Origin: Verrucomicrobiaceae bacterium
Lineage (GTDB): Bacteria; Verrucomicrobiota; Verrucomicrobiia; Verrucomicrobiales; Akkermansiaceae
NCBI GenBank assembly: GCA_027484055.1
Contig: JAIXQH010000014.1
Location: 62,001 to 126,000, forward strand
Length of the DNA: 64,000 bases
Direction: 5' to 3'
This document shows positions 45,515 to 54,903 of this stretch, in pieces (position 1 is the stretch's first letter; each line of letters begins with the position of its first letter). The notes beneath the pieces are model-generated. The model saw nothing but the letters and a program-made list of their open reading frames with translations, was not told where the DNA came from and made no database searches. Made by a program: the position numbers and the translations under genes.

Positions 45515-48500
45515 TGGGTGAAAGCCAGCGGAAGGAGGTGATTTCGAAACGACGGCCAAAAGTCTTGTTTCTATCAGACTTCAGGTCGGCTAGGGGAGAT
45601 TCGGCAGCATCGGTGCTGCCGTCGAGAAATTCAGGCATGCGTTGGACCACCGCCTCGGCGAATGCCTCTGCGACGACCTTGCCGGTGGCGTCGAGAGCTT
45701 GTCCGGTGGCCCTGATGATGAAAGTGTCAGAGCGTACGGTCATGGCAGGGGAGAACGCCTGCACGAGATCCTGCTGCATGAGATATCCCGGCATGCCGAC
45801 GGCGGTGTTGAGCATGTTTCCCTTCGCGTCCTTCAGGTTTCCGGGAATGATGGCGGGGGGGGTGACTCCGGTGACGTTGGTGGGTACCCCGGCTGCCTTA
45901 GCGGTGGCGTTGATATCCGGCGAGGTGTTGTCGATTGCCGCTTGGAGCGCTCCCGCACGGGTGAGGGGGCTGTCCGCGCCGAGACGGCGATTCAGAAAAT
46001 CTGCCATGCTGAGAAACGGTCCGCGCAGTTTGACCTGCTCGACGATTCGTGCCGCTAGTTCATCCAGTTCAGCGTCACTGAGCACGCGCAATCCGTCCCA
46101 CGCGGAGTTGGGCTTGCAGTTGGCGGAAGCCGACCAAAAACGTGGGATCGGGTTCTTGTTAGGTCCGATGCCAAGATCGAGCGTGGTCGCCCTGCCAGAA
46201 GTGGCGTTGAAGAGGCGCAGCTTGTTGCCGGACAGGCTTCCTAGCAGTGCTTTCCATGCTCCGACGGAGGTTGAGTTCACGTTGAAGGCACCGTCGAGGA
46301 TTAGATTGGCTGCGGCCTTTTCCACGGAACGGAGGTCATCCATGCGGAGGAGCCTGCCGGCAGGGGAGTGTGGCTTGATACGGCCGTTGAGCAGCGGTTG
46401 ATCGAAATCGGTCATTTCGCTGCCTGAGTTGGCGGCATTGAAATCATTCCAATAATCGGGCCATGTGGTGCCCGGAGATGAAGCGGCGGGGGGAACGGTG
46501 GAAAGGAAGAAGCGATCAAACAAGGCCTGGTTGGCGAGAAACGAATCATCGAGGAAAAGAGCGTCGCTGGTGCTGCTGCCGGTGATGGTGGCCGAGGTCA
46601 GCGCGTTGTTGCTCAGAGGGATGACTGGCGAAGGGATCGAGCCACCGACGAACATCGAACCCATTCCCAGATAGCCGAAGTTTCCGATGGTTAGGAAATT
46701 CAGCGCCGGCATGTGCATGAATTGCCCGAGGGAAACCAACGGCTGGCGCGGCACGTCGCGCAGGATGTAACGGTTTCCTGGGATTCCAGTGCCTGCGCTG
46801 CCTTCACCGAATGAGGTTTCCCAGACACTCGGGTTGCTAGCCGGTTGGATGATCTGCAGGTCCGTCTGGCCGTTCGTATAGATTCCGCCGAAAGGGCTGA
46901 GATAAACTTCCTTCCATGGATACGAGGCAGAATCCTCCAGCGGGGTGAACTGGCTAAAGTTGCCATGAAAGACTGGGACCTGGTTGGCGGCGTTGGAATA
47001 AGTGAATGTGGATGCGGACGGCTTCAGGCCTTTCTGGCGGATGTAGAAGCCGATGATCCTGCGAGGCTGGCTATTCATCTGGCTGATGGAGAGTTTCTGC
47101 CAGCTCCCCGGCGCTGCCTGCTGTTGATAGTTGCCGCCGGCCTGAGTGCGGACTGACCCGTCGTTGTCAGGCCATTTGTAGTTAGTAGGGTTGCAGAAAG
47201 TGTCCACCGCCTGGCATCTCAGCGAGGGCGCACTGAGCTGGATGCTGATCTCGGCGTTTGGATCAGTGGTGGAAAACGGCGTTCCCGAACTCTTGCCGGT
47301 GGTGGGATCGGCAGTGGCGGGTAGGTCGCAGTATTGTGAGTAGTCGGCTGACATGCCGGGGTTTGAAACCAAATCGCTGAAGTTGATCGCAGCTTTCGGG
47401 TCACTTTTCAGCACATCCGCATCGAGCGCGAAAACACGCGTTTCGCCGGGATCGAGAGTAGCGCAGTCGTTGATTTTTGTTTTGAGGATCAGCCGTCCAT
47501 TGTCTGCTTGGTTGATGAGTGTGAAGGGAACCGTGATGGTGCCGGACGCTGAACTGGCGTTGACCTTGATGCAGGTCACAGTGGGCGAAGAGGCGTTGTA
47601 GGTTCCGGCAGTTGCGAAGGCCCCAAAGTTTCTCTGGAACTGATAGTCGCTAGCGCTGATCCTGACGGAGTAGGGATTGTATAGGACGAGTTGAGGGTAG
47701 TAATGAAGTCTGAGCCTCCAAGCCGGGGCGGTTGCGTTACCGGCGTTGTAGCTTGAGATGGCGACATCGACGCGGAATGCGATCGGTAGCGGTGCGATGC
47801 CGGCCTGCTTGGTGCTGAAGTCTGACAGTTTCACGCCATAATAGCGTGGAGAAAGGACGTTGGGCAGCGCCGTCGGATTTCCCGAACTCACCGGTGCGGT
47901 GGAGGGCCTGCCGCTGGGCGATACCGGCGAGGTCATCTGGCCTTTGTAGGTGTTGTAGTGGAAAAAAAGCGAATGCCATGGAAGGCCATCGGTGATTCCC
48001 GAGTTGACCGGTTGTGCTCCGGACGGAACCGTAGAATCAGCGTCGGCGCTGTTGTTGGAATAGCGGTAAAGCATGCCCGCGCCGTTGCCATGATTGTTAA
48101 GAAGGCTCTTGAAGGCCGTAGGATTCTCGAATGCTGCAGTTAGATCTTTCTTCAAGCCACCGTGCCGTACGTCGGCGATCACCCCTTTGCTGTTCACCGT
48201 GAAATCGGGCGAATAACGGGAAATCGGCGTATTCATCGAAACGGCAGGCAGCAGCTTAACGGTGTCGTTGGTAATGAGTTTCGCCATGTTTTGCACACTG
48301 GTCGTGCGGAAATCCTCACCCGTGGTCGCCATTGGCAGCACCTTGTGCATCGCGTTGGCATGGGGAGCCATGTGATGGAGTTGATCGATGGCCGCAAGAC
48401 CGCTGGAAAACGTGGCATCCACAAGATCGGCTTTCGCTTTCAATCCCTCATCGGAAATCCAGTAGGCGTAACGACTGCCGGGCCTTGCAGAGGTGGCGCT

Positions 48501-49079
48501 GGAGACCTCGACCAGTGGCACCGTCACATTTGCCTGATCGGCACCCAGACCTTTCGCGATGACCACGCCATCCGCGCTATTGCCGTTGGATGTGGCCGTA
48601 TATCCGGTGGGATCGAGCGGAATCTGGCTGCCCGGCTGAGGATTCGATACGAGCCACCTAGCGGTTTGCGCCCGGTTGGAACCAATACTCGCGGTTCGCT
48701 GCGCCTCGGCTGGTTTGTCGCCGGTTTTCCAGACGCCGGTCCAATGCATCTGCTTCACATCATCGACGACGGGTGTGTCGGGCTTGGAATCGAGGATTTC
48801 CGCCCGGGCGGTGATTCGCTGGTCCGGACCGGCTTCCTTTTGCAGTTCGCCGAGCGCGATCATCATGGCCATGCGGGCGTTGGCGCGGGCCGTGGCTATG
48901 GTATTCTCTTGGCTGGAATTCCGGAGGGAAATACTCGAAAGCGTTAGTAGACCCACGGCTATCACCGTGAGAAGAATCATCAGGGAAAGGGTGACGACCA
49001 GTGCGAAACCAGGTGCAGAGGGCCTGGTCTGTTTCTGTGATATTCGAAGGTTGCCTGGAGATGGGTAATGGTCTCGCAT
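45504..49079 (-). CDS. Verru_Chthon cassette protein A (large pseudopilin-like protein)
   Basis: The N-terminus has a prepilin-like signal, GFALVVTLSLMILLTVIAVGLL, after a short basic leader (residues ~24-45), followed by a helical stretch (SSISLRNSSQENTIATARANARMAMMIALGELQ) as in type IV pilins. The protein is 1191 residues long and ends in FGRRFEITSFRWLSPNEI, a typical ending for the Verru_Chthon cassette protein A family of Chthoniobacter and Verrucomicrobium. Family members usually come with cassette proteins B, C and D; only a small secreted partner follows here. A predicted export or surface role is inferred. A half-operator of the polysaccharide-locus type lies about 83 bp upstream, on this gene's strand. 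Confidence 0.85.
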   Translation of the reverse strand: MRDHYPSPGNLRISQKQTRPSAPGFALVVTLSLMILLTVIAVGLLTLSSISLRNSSQENTIATARANARMAMMIALGELQKEAGPDQRITARAEILDSKPDTPVVDDVKQMHWTGVWKTGDKPAEAQRTASIGSNRAQTARWLVSNPQPGSQIPLDPTGYTATSNGNSADGVVIAKGLGADQANVTVPLVEVSSATSARPGSRYAYWISDEGLKAKADLVDATFSSGLAAIDQLHHMAPHANAMHKVLPMATTGEDFRTTSVQNMAKLITNDTVKLLPAVSMNTPISRYSPDFTVNSKGVIADVRHGGLKKDLTAAFENPTAFKSLLNNHGNGAGMLYRYSNNSADADSTVPSGAQPVNSGITDGLPWHSLFFHYNTYKGQMTSPVSPSGRPSTAPVSSGNPTALPNVLSPRYYGVKLSDFSTKQAGIAPLPIAFRVDVAISSYNAGNATAPAWRLRLHYYPQLVLYNPYSVRISASDYQFQRNFGAFATAGTYNASSPTVTCIKVNASSASGTITVPFTLINQADNGRLILKTKINDCATLDPGETRVFALDADVLKSDPKAAINFSDLVSNPGMSADYSQYCDLPATADPTTGKSSGTPFSTTDPNAEISIQLSAPSLRCQAVDTFCNPTNYKWPDNDGSVRTQAGGNYQQQAAPGSWQKLSISQMNSQPRRIIGFYIRQKGLKPSASTFTYSNAANQVPVFHGNFSQFTPLEDSASYPWKEVYLSPFGGIYTNGQTDLQIIQPASNPSVWETSFGEGSAGTGIPGNRYILRDVPRQPLVSLGQFMHMPALNFLTIGNFGYLGMGSMFVGGSIPSPVIPLSNNALTSATITGSSTSDALFLDDSFLANQALFDRFFLSTVPPAASSPGTTWPDYWNDFNAANSGSEMTDFDQPLLNGRIKPHSPAGRLLRMDDLRSVEKAAANLILDGAFNVNSTSVGAWKALLGSLSGNKLRLFNATSGRATTLDLGIGPNKNPIPRFWSASANCKPNSAWDGLRVLSDAELDELAARIVEQVKLRGPFLSMADFLNRRLGADSPLTRAGALQAAIDNTSPDINATAKAAGVPTNVTGVTPPAIIPGNLKDAKGNMLNTAVGMPGYLMQQDLVQAFSPAMTVRSDTFIIRATGQALDATGKVVAEAFAEAVVQRMPEFLDGSTDAAESPLADLKSDRNKTFGRRFEITSFRWLSPNEI

Positions 49080-49161
49080 GATTTTCGTAGGGTTTGCAGT
49101 TTGGAAAGACTCCCTTTTTTAGAGTTATCGTAGTTACAACGCAATCACTTGGAAGGGGGTG

Positions 49162-49171
49162 TTTTGCGTCA
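49162..49171 (-). promoter_or_regulatory. Single XylR-type half-site facing the Verru_Chthon operon, site F
   Basis: On the minus strand the bases read TGACGCAAAA, with CCCC 12 bases from its start, matching the A-box plus C-box pattern of the other sites. The expected second half, 21 bp further on, is poor (AAGTGATTGC). It is therefore one good half-site only. Confidence 0.45.
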
Positions 49172-49244
49172 TGGGGGGGAGGAAAATGATCAGGGTTTCA
49201 AGTCGATGCTACGAGGCTTTCACGATGTTCTGAATTCCAACTGA

Positions 49245-49275
49245 CGACGCAAAACGACCCGCCTGTGACGCAAGA
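49245..49275 (+). promoter_or_regulatory. Predicted XylR/AraC-type operator, site D (GH43)
   Basis: Half-sites CGACGCAAAA (49245) and TGACGCAAGA (49266) are 21 bp apart, with ACCC after the first. The C-box after the second is TCCG rather than GCCC. The site ends 89 bp before the GH43 start, in the divergent gap shared with the Verru_Chthon operon. Confidence 0.75.
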
Positions 49276-49364
49276 TATCCGTTGCCAGCAATTGGAAATC
49301 AGATGGTCTATATGTCAGATACAAGTTCGGCCATGCCGGAATCTTATCCGCATTTCAGCGACCC

Positions 49365-50978
49365 ATGATGATCCGTAATCCCATCCTTACCGGTTTCAAT
49401 CCAGACCCGTCGATCTGCCGCGTGGGTGATGATTTCTACATCGCCACCTCGACATTCGAGTGGTTTCCGGGCGTGCAGATTCATCATTCGCGGGATCTGG
49501 CGAACTGGCGTCTGTTGAGCCGCGCTCTCGACCGCGTCTCGCAACTCGACATGCGCGGCTGCCAGAACTCCGGCGGTATTTGGGCGCCGTGCCTCACTTA
49601 TGCAGATGGGAAATTCTGGCTGCTTTATACGAACGTCCATCACCACATGGCGGGCATCGTCATGGACACCCCGAACTATATGGTCACTGCGGATCGGATC
49701 GAAGGGCCTTGGAGCGAACCTGTGTTCCTGAATGCCAGCGGTTTCGACCCCAGCCTTTTCCATGATGACGATGGGAGGAAATACGTCGTCCAGATGCAAA
49801 TGGGTGAAGCGCTGACCACGACGCGCTTCGATGGGATCTGGCTGCGTGAGTTCGATGTGCTGAAAAACGAATGGGTCGGCAAACCGTCGAAAATCTGGGA
49901 GGGCAGCGCCATCGGCATCACCGAGGGCCCGCACATCCTGAAGAAGGACGGATGGTATTACCTGATCACCGCCGAGGGTGGCACTTCCATGCGCCACGCC
50001 GTGAGTGTCTGCCGCAGCCGCGATTTGCAAGGACCTTACGAAATCCATCCCGATAACCCGTTTCTGACTTCGTTTCAAAAGGATCATCTCGCCCTCAAGT
50101 CCTCCGGGCATGGTTGTTTCGTGGAGACCCCGGACGGCGAGTGGTTCACCGTGCATCTATGCCAGCGCCCGTTGCAACGTCCGGGTCTTCCGGTGATGGA
50201 GAGAGAAACGAACAAATCGGTTCCCCTTGGTCGCGAGACAGGGCTTCAAAAAATCCGCTGGGATGCGGACGGCTGGCCGCGCCTCGCCCACGGCGACAAC
50301 TCGCCGCGAGAAACCGTAGACTGCGAACTAACAATACATCCGTGGCCTCCGGATGTTCTGCGCGATGACTTCGACGGACCATCACTGAACCACCATTTCC
50401 AAACCTTGCGCGAGCCGCCGGATGAGTCGTGGTTTTCCCTCAACTGCCGCAAGGGCTGGGTGAGTTTGAGAGGCCGCGATTCGCTTGCTTCGACATTCGA
50501 CCAGAGCCTCCTTGCCAGGCGCTTGCAACACTTTCAAGCGAGTGCCGAAACCTGCGTGTCATTCCAGCCCTGGAACTTCAAGCAGGCCGCCGGGCTCATC
50601 GCCTATTACGATCGCTTCCATTATCACTACTTCCATGTCACTTCGGCAGGCGAGGGGAGGGTGAAACTTGGCGTGATCTCGTTTGAGAACTCCAAGGCCA
50701 GCTACGTCCATGCCGTCGAACTTCCTATCGCCTCCGCGGAGAAACTGTTCCTGCGGATGGAAAACAACGACGCCGAATTGCGATTCTCGTGGTCCACCGA
50801 CGGCGTGGTATGGAATGAGGTAGAGCACATCTTCGACGCCACGATGCTAGGCGATTGGGTTTCTCCGCACAGCAATTTCACCGGCACCTTCTGGGGCATC
50901 TGCTGCCAGGATTTGTCCGATCGCTCGGCTTGGGCGGACTTTGATTACTTCGACTATCAACCACTCGGCGGCGCATGA
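49365..50978 (+). CDS. GH43 glycoside hydrolase (beta-xylosidase / arabinofuranosidase type)
   Basis: The 537-residue protein has a five-bladed propeller with the GH43 catalytic residues visible: Asp14 in NPDPSI (base), Asp128 in GFDPSLF, and Glu188 in GITEGPHIL (acid). A C-terminal ~200-residue beta-sandwich (LNHHFQTLREPPDESWFSL ... HSNFTGTFWGICCQDLSDRSAWADFDYFDY) matches the GH43 beta-xylosidase C-terminal domain. There is no signal peptide, so it should act on imported oligosaccharides. Family members release xylose or arabinose; the substrate here is not determined. It appears to be a one-gene unit behind operator D and is the intact relative of the remnant at 44438. Confidence 0.9.
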   Translation: MMIRNPILTGFNPDPSICRVGDDFYIATSTFEWFPGVQIHHSRDLANWRLLSRALDRVSQLDMRGCQNSGGIWAPCLTYADGKFWLLYTNVHHHMAGIVMDTPNYMVTADRIEGPWSEPVFLNASGFDPSLFHDDDGRKYVVQMQMGEALTTTRFDGIWLREFDVLKNEWVGKPSKIWEGSAIGITEGPHILKKDGWYYLITAEGGTSMRHAVSVCRSRDLQGPYEIHPDNPFLTSFQKDHLALKSSGHGCFVETPDGEWFTVHLCQRPLQRPGLPVMERETNKSVPLGRETGLQKIRWDADGWPRLAHGDNSPRETVDCELTIHPWPPDVLRDDFDGPSLNHHFQTLREPPDESWFSLNCRKGWVSLRGRDSLASTFDQSLLARRLQHFQASAETCVSFQPWNFKQAAGLIAYYDRFHYHYFHVTSAGEGRVKLGVISFENSKASYVHAVELPIASAEKLFLRMENNDAELRFSWSTDGVVWNEVEHIFDATMLGDWVSPHSNFTGTFWGICCQDLSDRSAWADFDYFDYQPLGGA

Positions 50979-51248
50979 ACTTGCTCATTTCCCGCGCGCA
51001 CTGCGAACCCGATCTAACGGCGGATCCGCCGATCAAGTGACAACCGTCCTCAAAAAACCTACCGCCGTGTCTGCATAATCTACGGCGAACCCATGGCGTT
51101 TGATAAGTATCCGACGCTTAGCATGGATGACTGCGAAATCTATCACTGAGTACGTTTGTCATCCGCAGCAGTCAATAAATGCACATTCCCCATCTCAATA
51201 CCACCATATCCCACGATCATAAATCGATTCGAAAACAAAAACGTCGTC
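50979..51248. other. Non-coding stretch between GH43 and gene remnants
   Basis: No convincing gene is seen. There is a perfect 12-base palindrome GGCGGATCCGCC at 51019-51030. A short frame at 51092 (MAFDKYPTLSMDDCEIYH) ends quickly and I cannot assign it. Given the two remnants that follow, this is probably decayed coding sequence. Confidence 0.4.
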
Positions 51249-51437
51249 GTCACCAAAGCGTTCGCTTGCGAGCGGGCCAAGGAACGCATCAATGTGAATG
51301 CCGTGGCCGCCGGCTGCATCGCCACCGAAAACACCCGACCGATCTGCGAGGACGAAAAACGCAACGAATCGATCCTCGCCCGCATCCCGGAAGGCCGCTG
51401 GGGAGGGCCCGAAGCTGCGTCTTTCTTAGCCTTATGA
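51249..51437 (+). pseudogene. Fragment of KduD-type 2-deoxy-D-gluconate 3-dehydrogenase (SDR)
   Basis: The frame reads VTKAFACERAKERINVNAVA, then AGCIATENT and RNESILARIPEGRWGGPEAA. This matches the C-terminal half of KduD, in which VTKAL(A/S)xEWAxxGINVNAIAPGYIAT and RIPAGRWGxPxDL are conserved. The Rossmann N-terminus with the NAD-binding glycine motif and catalytic Ser/Tyr is absent, and several conserved residues differ. KduD oxidises the product of 5-keto-4-deoxyuronate isomerase, a step after unsaturated-uronate release, so the fragment fits the pathway of the locus. Confidence 0.75.
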
Positions 51438-51514
51438 AACACAATCAGACTCAACTCCGTGAATTGATCACCGGCTATGGCAAGATCGACACAGTTTCTT
51501 TTGACCGGGGAAAT
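51434..51514 (+). pseudogene. Fragment of a GH29 alpha-L-fucosidase
   Basis: A frame starting at the ATG at 51434 reads MKHNQTQLRELITGYGKIDT and then VSFD. This matches the GH29 motif (QLxELLTNYGxIxxxWFDG) just before the catalytic nucleophile Asp. The reading then continues into unrelated sequence. Only about 27 residues are left, overlapping the end of the KduD fragment by four bases. The motif is distinctive but the match is short. Confidence 0.55.
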
Positions 51515-51649
51515 CGTGCTTTCCGTTCAGGGGGCGAAGGCCGAGTGATTGAGGTCCGACCCCGACGTAAAATCACCCGCCACTGCCGCAAATTCGCCCC
51601 CCTCGTTGTGATGAAATCTTCAAACACGCTCGCGTAAGATATTTCGCCC

Positions 51650-54600
51650 ATGATTTTCAACCGCAACCACCTCGCCACGCTCCCGGTCGTCTCGATCTTC
51701 TACTTCGCGCTGCAGTTCGACGCGTTTTCCCAAACGCAGCCACTGCCGCCTCCGTCACAAGATCTTGGCCTTCCCTATACCAGATCCGCAGATGCCGCTG
51801 CGTTGGACAAAATCCGGGGAGGGATCGCCGTTTTTCCCGGCAGCCGCTATGGATACGTTCGCGGCTACAGGGTCCGGCTGGATGACAAGGATCTGCTGCA
51901 TGCCGAAGCGGTCCTGAAGGATGGTGTAGTGTATGTGCCGGGTCCGTTTGCAGCGCTCGTAGGCGTGAAGGAAATCAAGCCCGGACCAGTGCCGCGGGAT
52001 CTTGCCGCCATCGCCGACCGCTGGGTTTATGCGCCCGGAGAATTGTTAGGGAAGCAGGATGGTTCGCCGCCATTCACGTCCGGCGCAAATGTTCGTAAGC
52101 TGGAGGTGCGCGGCGCGATCTATCTTGCGCTGGAAGATGTGGCGGCTAACAAAGGTCTGAAAATCACCCGGCATCCCCGTGGCTTGATCTATCTGGGAGA
52201 CAGCGGAATCTCCTTTGCTCCAAGCGAGGAATCGCTTCTGGATTCGGTCATCACGCTCTTCGACACGCCGGAGAAATTCGCTGATCCGGACATCGCGACA
52301 AGGTCCATCCCGAATCTAACCCGCCAGGGCAAGTGGACGGACCACGTCAAGGTCACACCGGAGCAACTGGCCATCCTGAACGGCCCGGAAACCGAGTGGC
52401 CGTCCGTGCCGGAAAAAAATTACGATCTAGGTGGTTTTGATCATAGGTTGTTAGGATCGAAGCTTCCTGTTCCCGGGGTCTATCCACGATTGCTGTTTAC
52501 CGATGAGGACGTGCCGATGCTCGCCGCGAGAGTGAAGTCCACCACGGTAGGGCGGATTTCGCTCATCGAGATGGAGCATTTGTTTAAAAAGAGTTTTTGG
52601 GATCCCGTAACGAGTGATGGTCAGGTCTTTCATAAACTCGCGACCGGCGATCTCGCCGGATTGGAATGGCCGGACGACGTGCGGCCGGAGCAGATTACCA
52701 CTTTCAATACGGCCCAGCAGTTTAAGGGGCAGAAGCAGGGGATTTTCAATTCACACATCGCTTACGTCCCTGAATGCCTCACCTCGATGGCGCTCTACTG
52801 CCTGCTTGCAAACGACACCGAGCACGGCCGTCAGGTCGCCGCAGCGGTGGCCAATTATTACAAACTCCGCGAGCCGATGATCGACGAATGGCTCAAGATC
52901 AGCGATTCGGAATTCGGCTCCTCACTGCTCAAACCGGATGGCACGTTGGTGGAACTCAATGCGATGGGTGCCCGCACGCATTGGCGAAACATCCACGGCC
53001 TAGTGGCTCACATGAACCTCGGGCTATCGCTGGATCTGGCGGGCAAGTGGATGAACCCTGAAGAGAAAGATCTCATGCGCCGCGTGATCGCCAAGGCGAC
53101 ATACGGACGACGCTCTCATGGGCAGGATGGTCCCGTTAGATTTCGAGACGTGAACTGGATGAGCTGGGATCTGACACATTTCATCGCCGTGGCTGCCATT
53201 GAGGGGCTGCCGGGCTTCGATGCGGAGGCCTTCGCATCCGGGGCGGAAAGCGCGCGGGCCTTCTGTGATTGGGGGATTGGTGACTCCGGTGTGATTTTCG
53301 AAAGCACTGGAAAAAACCCAGCCGCGCTTCAGTTTCAATTGCTTTCCATGGTCATCATGGCGCGGCGCGGGGAGAATTTGTTCGGCCACCCGCACTGGCG
53401 TAAACTTCTGGAAGGTTCGATCCAAATGAGCTCGCCGACCGGCCGCGTGATGGTCAACAGCGGCACCCAATACAGCCCCTACAGTCGCCAGAAACTCTCG
53501 CGCTACCTTGCCGCGGAACTGAAGGCATTCTATCCGAAAAGCCCGCTGGCCGATTACTGGCTGACCACCATCATCCATGAGCCCGGCGCCGATCCGAATG
53601 ATCGGAATCTCCTGTTGCCGTCCGAAAAGTTTCCTTCAGAGAATTACCGGAAACTGGTGCCAACCCTCCAACGCCTGCGCCTTCCCGGCCTTACCTATCC
53701 CGGCATGACCCGCAATGTTCTCTATGACGCGGACGTTCAGGAAACGACCCGCGCCGAACTCAAGTTGCCGCTGGATTTCAACGCTCCAGAGCAGGGCGCT
53801 TTTTCCGCCTACAGCGACCGCACGCCCGAGGCGGCTTGGATGCACCTCTATGTTAGGCCAAACCATTATCTCGGCGCGGGTCATCACCACGCGGATGCGG
53901 GCATGTTCCATTTTTCCGCACTTGGCGTAGATTGGTTCACGCAGTCGCCCTTCCATCAGGCATACGATGGAAAGTATTTCAACCTCGTGCAGGTGGACGG
54001 CGAATCCGAACCGACTCCGATTCCCGGAGGTCCGTTAGGCTACAACGGTGCCGCCACTTATCTGGGCGCGACCCTCGGTAAAAATGCATCGATCGCCAGC
54101 GCGGACCTGACCTACGCCTACTCGTGGCGTTGGAACACTCAGCCGCCGCAGGTTTGGTCGGACGAGCTAAAATCCATGGGCTGGGAGCTCGAACCTTCTG
54201 TGGAGAACCTCCGCATCTGGGCCGGCACCTCGCGCTACAAACTGCGTCCGTGGTGGGCGAATTACAACTCCTCGAACTACATCCCCACTAGCCGTGCTCC
54301 CTTCAATCCGATGCAACATGTCTTCCGCAGCACCGCGCTCATCCGAGGTGCGAATCCGTATGGCATCGTGATCGATGATTTGAAAAAGGACGATTCGCCG
54401 CACCTCTATCAGTGGGCCGCCATGCTCAACGGTGGCGTATGGAAGGCTGATGTCGCGGGCCTTGCGTCCAATCAGCTCGCGCTAACCTGGCGCGAGGGCG
54501 ATCCGAATCTGGAATCCAACGAAGTCAAAGCGGCGCTCACACCCTTGCGCGGCGAGCCGCTGCTGTTGGTAACCGCTCTCGGCATGGAACAAAGCGGCGA

Positions 54601-54883
54601 GCCCGGCCGTCCGCTTATTCAAGTGGAAACCGCGCCCGGTCCGCCGGACCGCAAAGGCAAGCCGCTCTATCACGACCGGCTGCTCGTGAACCGCCGCGCT
54701 GCATCGGTCAACTTCCGCATCTTGCTGCTGCCCCTGCGCGCGGGTGATCCGCTGCCGACCGTGAAATATGATGAAGCAACGGGCAGCGCTACCGTCTCCA
54801 GCTACACCTTACGCTTCGCCATCGGCAAGGATCAACGCACCCGATTGAGTGCCAGTCGCGACGGAAATCCACTCATCGATTAG
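51650..54883 (+). CDS. Secreted heparinase II/III-family lyase with extra N-terminal domain (second of three)
   Basis: A signal peptide (LPVVSIFYFALQFDAFSQ) leads a 1077-residue protein. Residues ~60-220 contain two segments (VRLDDKDLLHAEAVLKDGVV and VRGAIYLALEDVAANKGLKI) that resemble copper amine oxidase N1-type modules; these are absent from the other two heparinases here. Then come LPVPGVYPRLLFTDEDVPML, a helical toroid with MNLGLSLDLAGKWMNPEEKDLMRR and NWMSWDLTHFIAVAAIEGL, and the beta-sandwich heparinase domain with GAGHHHADAGMFHFSALG near residue 740. It opens unit 5 and is followed 20 bp later by a GDSL esterase. Only a degenerate operator-like sequence precedes it. Confidence 0.8.
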   Translation: MIFNRNHLATLPVVSIFYFALQFDAFSQTQPLPPPSQDLGLPYTRSADAAALDKIRGGIAVFPGSRYGYVRGYRVRLDDKDLLHAEAVLKDGVVYVPGPFAALVGVKEIKPGPVPRDLAAIADRWVYAPGELLGKQDGSPPFTSGANVRKLEVRGAIYLALEDVAANKGLKITRHPRGLIYLGDSGISFAPSEESLLDSVITLFDTPEKFADPDIATRSIPNLTRQGKWTDHVKVTPEQLAILNGPETEWPSVPEKNYDLGGFDHRLLGSKLPVPGVYPRLLFTDEDVPMLAARVKSTTVGRISLIEMEHLFKKSFWDPVTSDGQVFHKLATGDLAGLEWPDDVRPEQITTFNTAQQFKGQKQGIFNSHIAYVPECLTSMALYCLLANDTEHGRQVAAAVANYYKLREPMIDEWLKISDSEFGSSLLKPDGTLVELNAMGARTHWRNIHGLVAHMNLGLSLDLAGKWMNPEEKDLMRRVIAKATYGRRSHGQDGPVRFRDVNWMSWDLTHFIAVAAIEGLPGFDAEAFASGAESARAFCDWGIGDSGVIFESTGKNPAALQFQLLSMVIMARRGENLFGHPHWRKLLEGSIQMSSPTGRVMVNSGTQYSPYSRQKLSRYLAAELKAFYPKSPLADYWLTTIIHEPGADPNDRNLLLPSEKFPSENYRKLVPTLQRLRLPGLTYPGMTRNVLYDADVQETTRAELKLPLDFNAPEQGAFSAYSDRTPEAAWMHLYVRPNHYLGAGHHHADAGMFHFSALGVDWFTQSPFHQAYDGKYFNLVQVDGESEPTPIPGGPLGYNGAATYLGATLGKNASIASADLTYAYSWRWNTQPPQVWSDELKSMGWELEPSVENLRIWAGTSRYKLRPWWANYNSSNYIPTSRAPFNPMQHVFRSTALIRGANPYGIVIDDLKKDDSPHLYQWAAMLNGGVWKADVAGLASNQLALTWREGDPNLESNEVKAALTPLRGEPLLLVTALGMEQSGEPGRPLIQVETAPGPPDRKGKPLYHDRLLVNRRAASVNFRILLLPLRAGDPLPTVKYDEATGSATVSSYTLRFAIGKDQRTRLSASRDGNPLID

Positions 54884-54903
54884 AGTATCATCTATCAACC
54901 CAT

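Noticed and set aside
51609-51639. Operator-like sequence before the second heparinase (TGATGAAATC and TCGCGTAAGA, 21 bp apart)
   Set aside because: The spacing is right, but the first half matches only 6 of 10 bases and both C-boxes are missing or displaced. It may be a decayed site; I do not call it.
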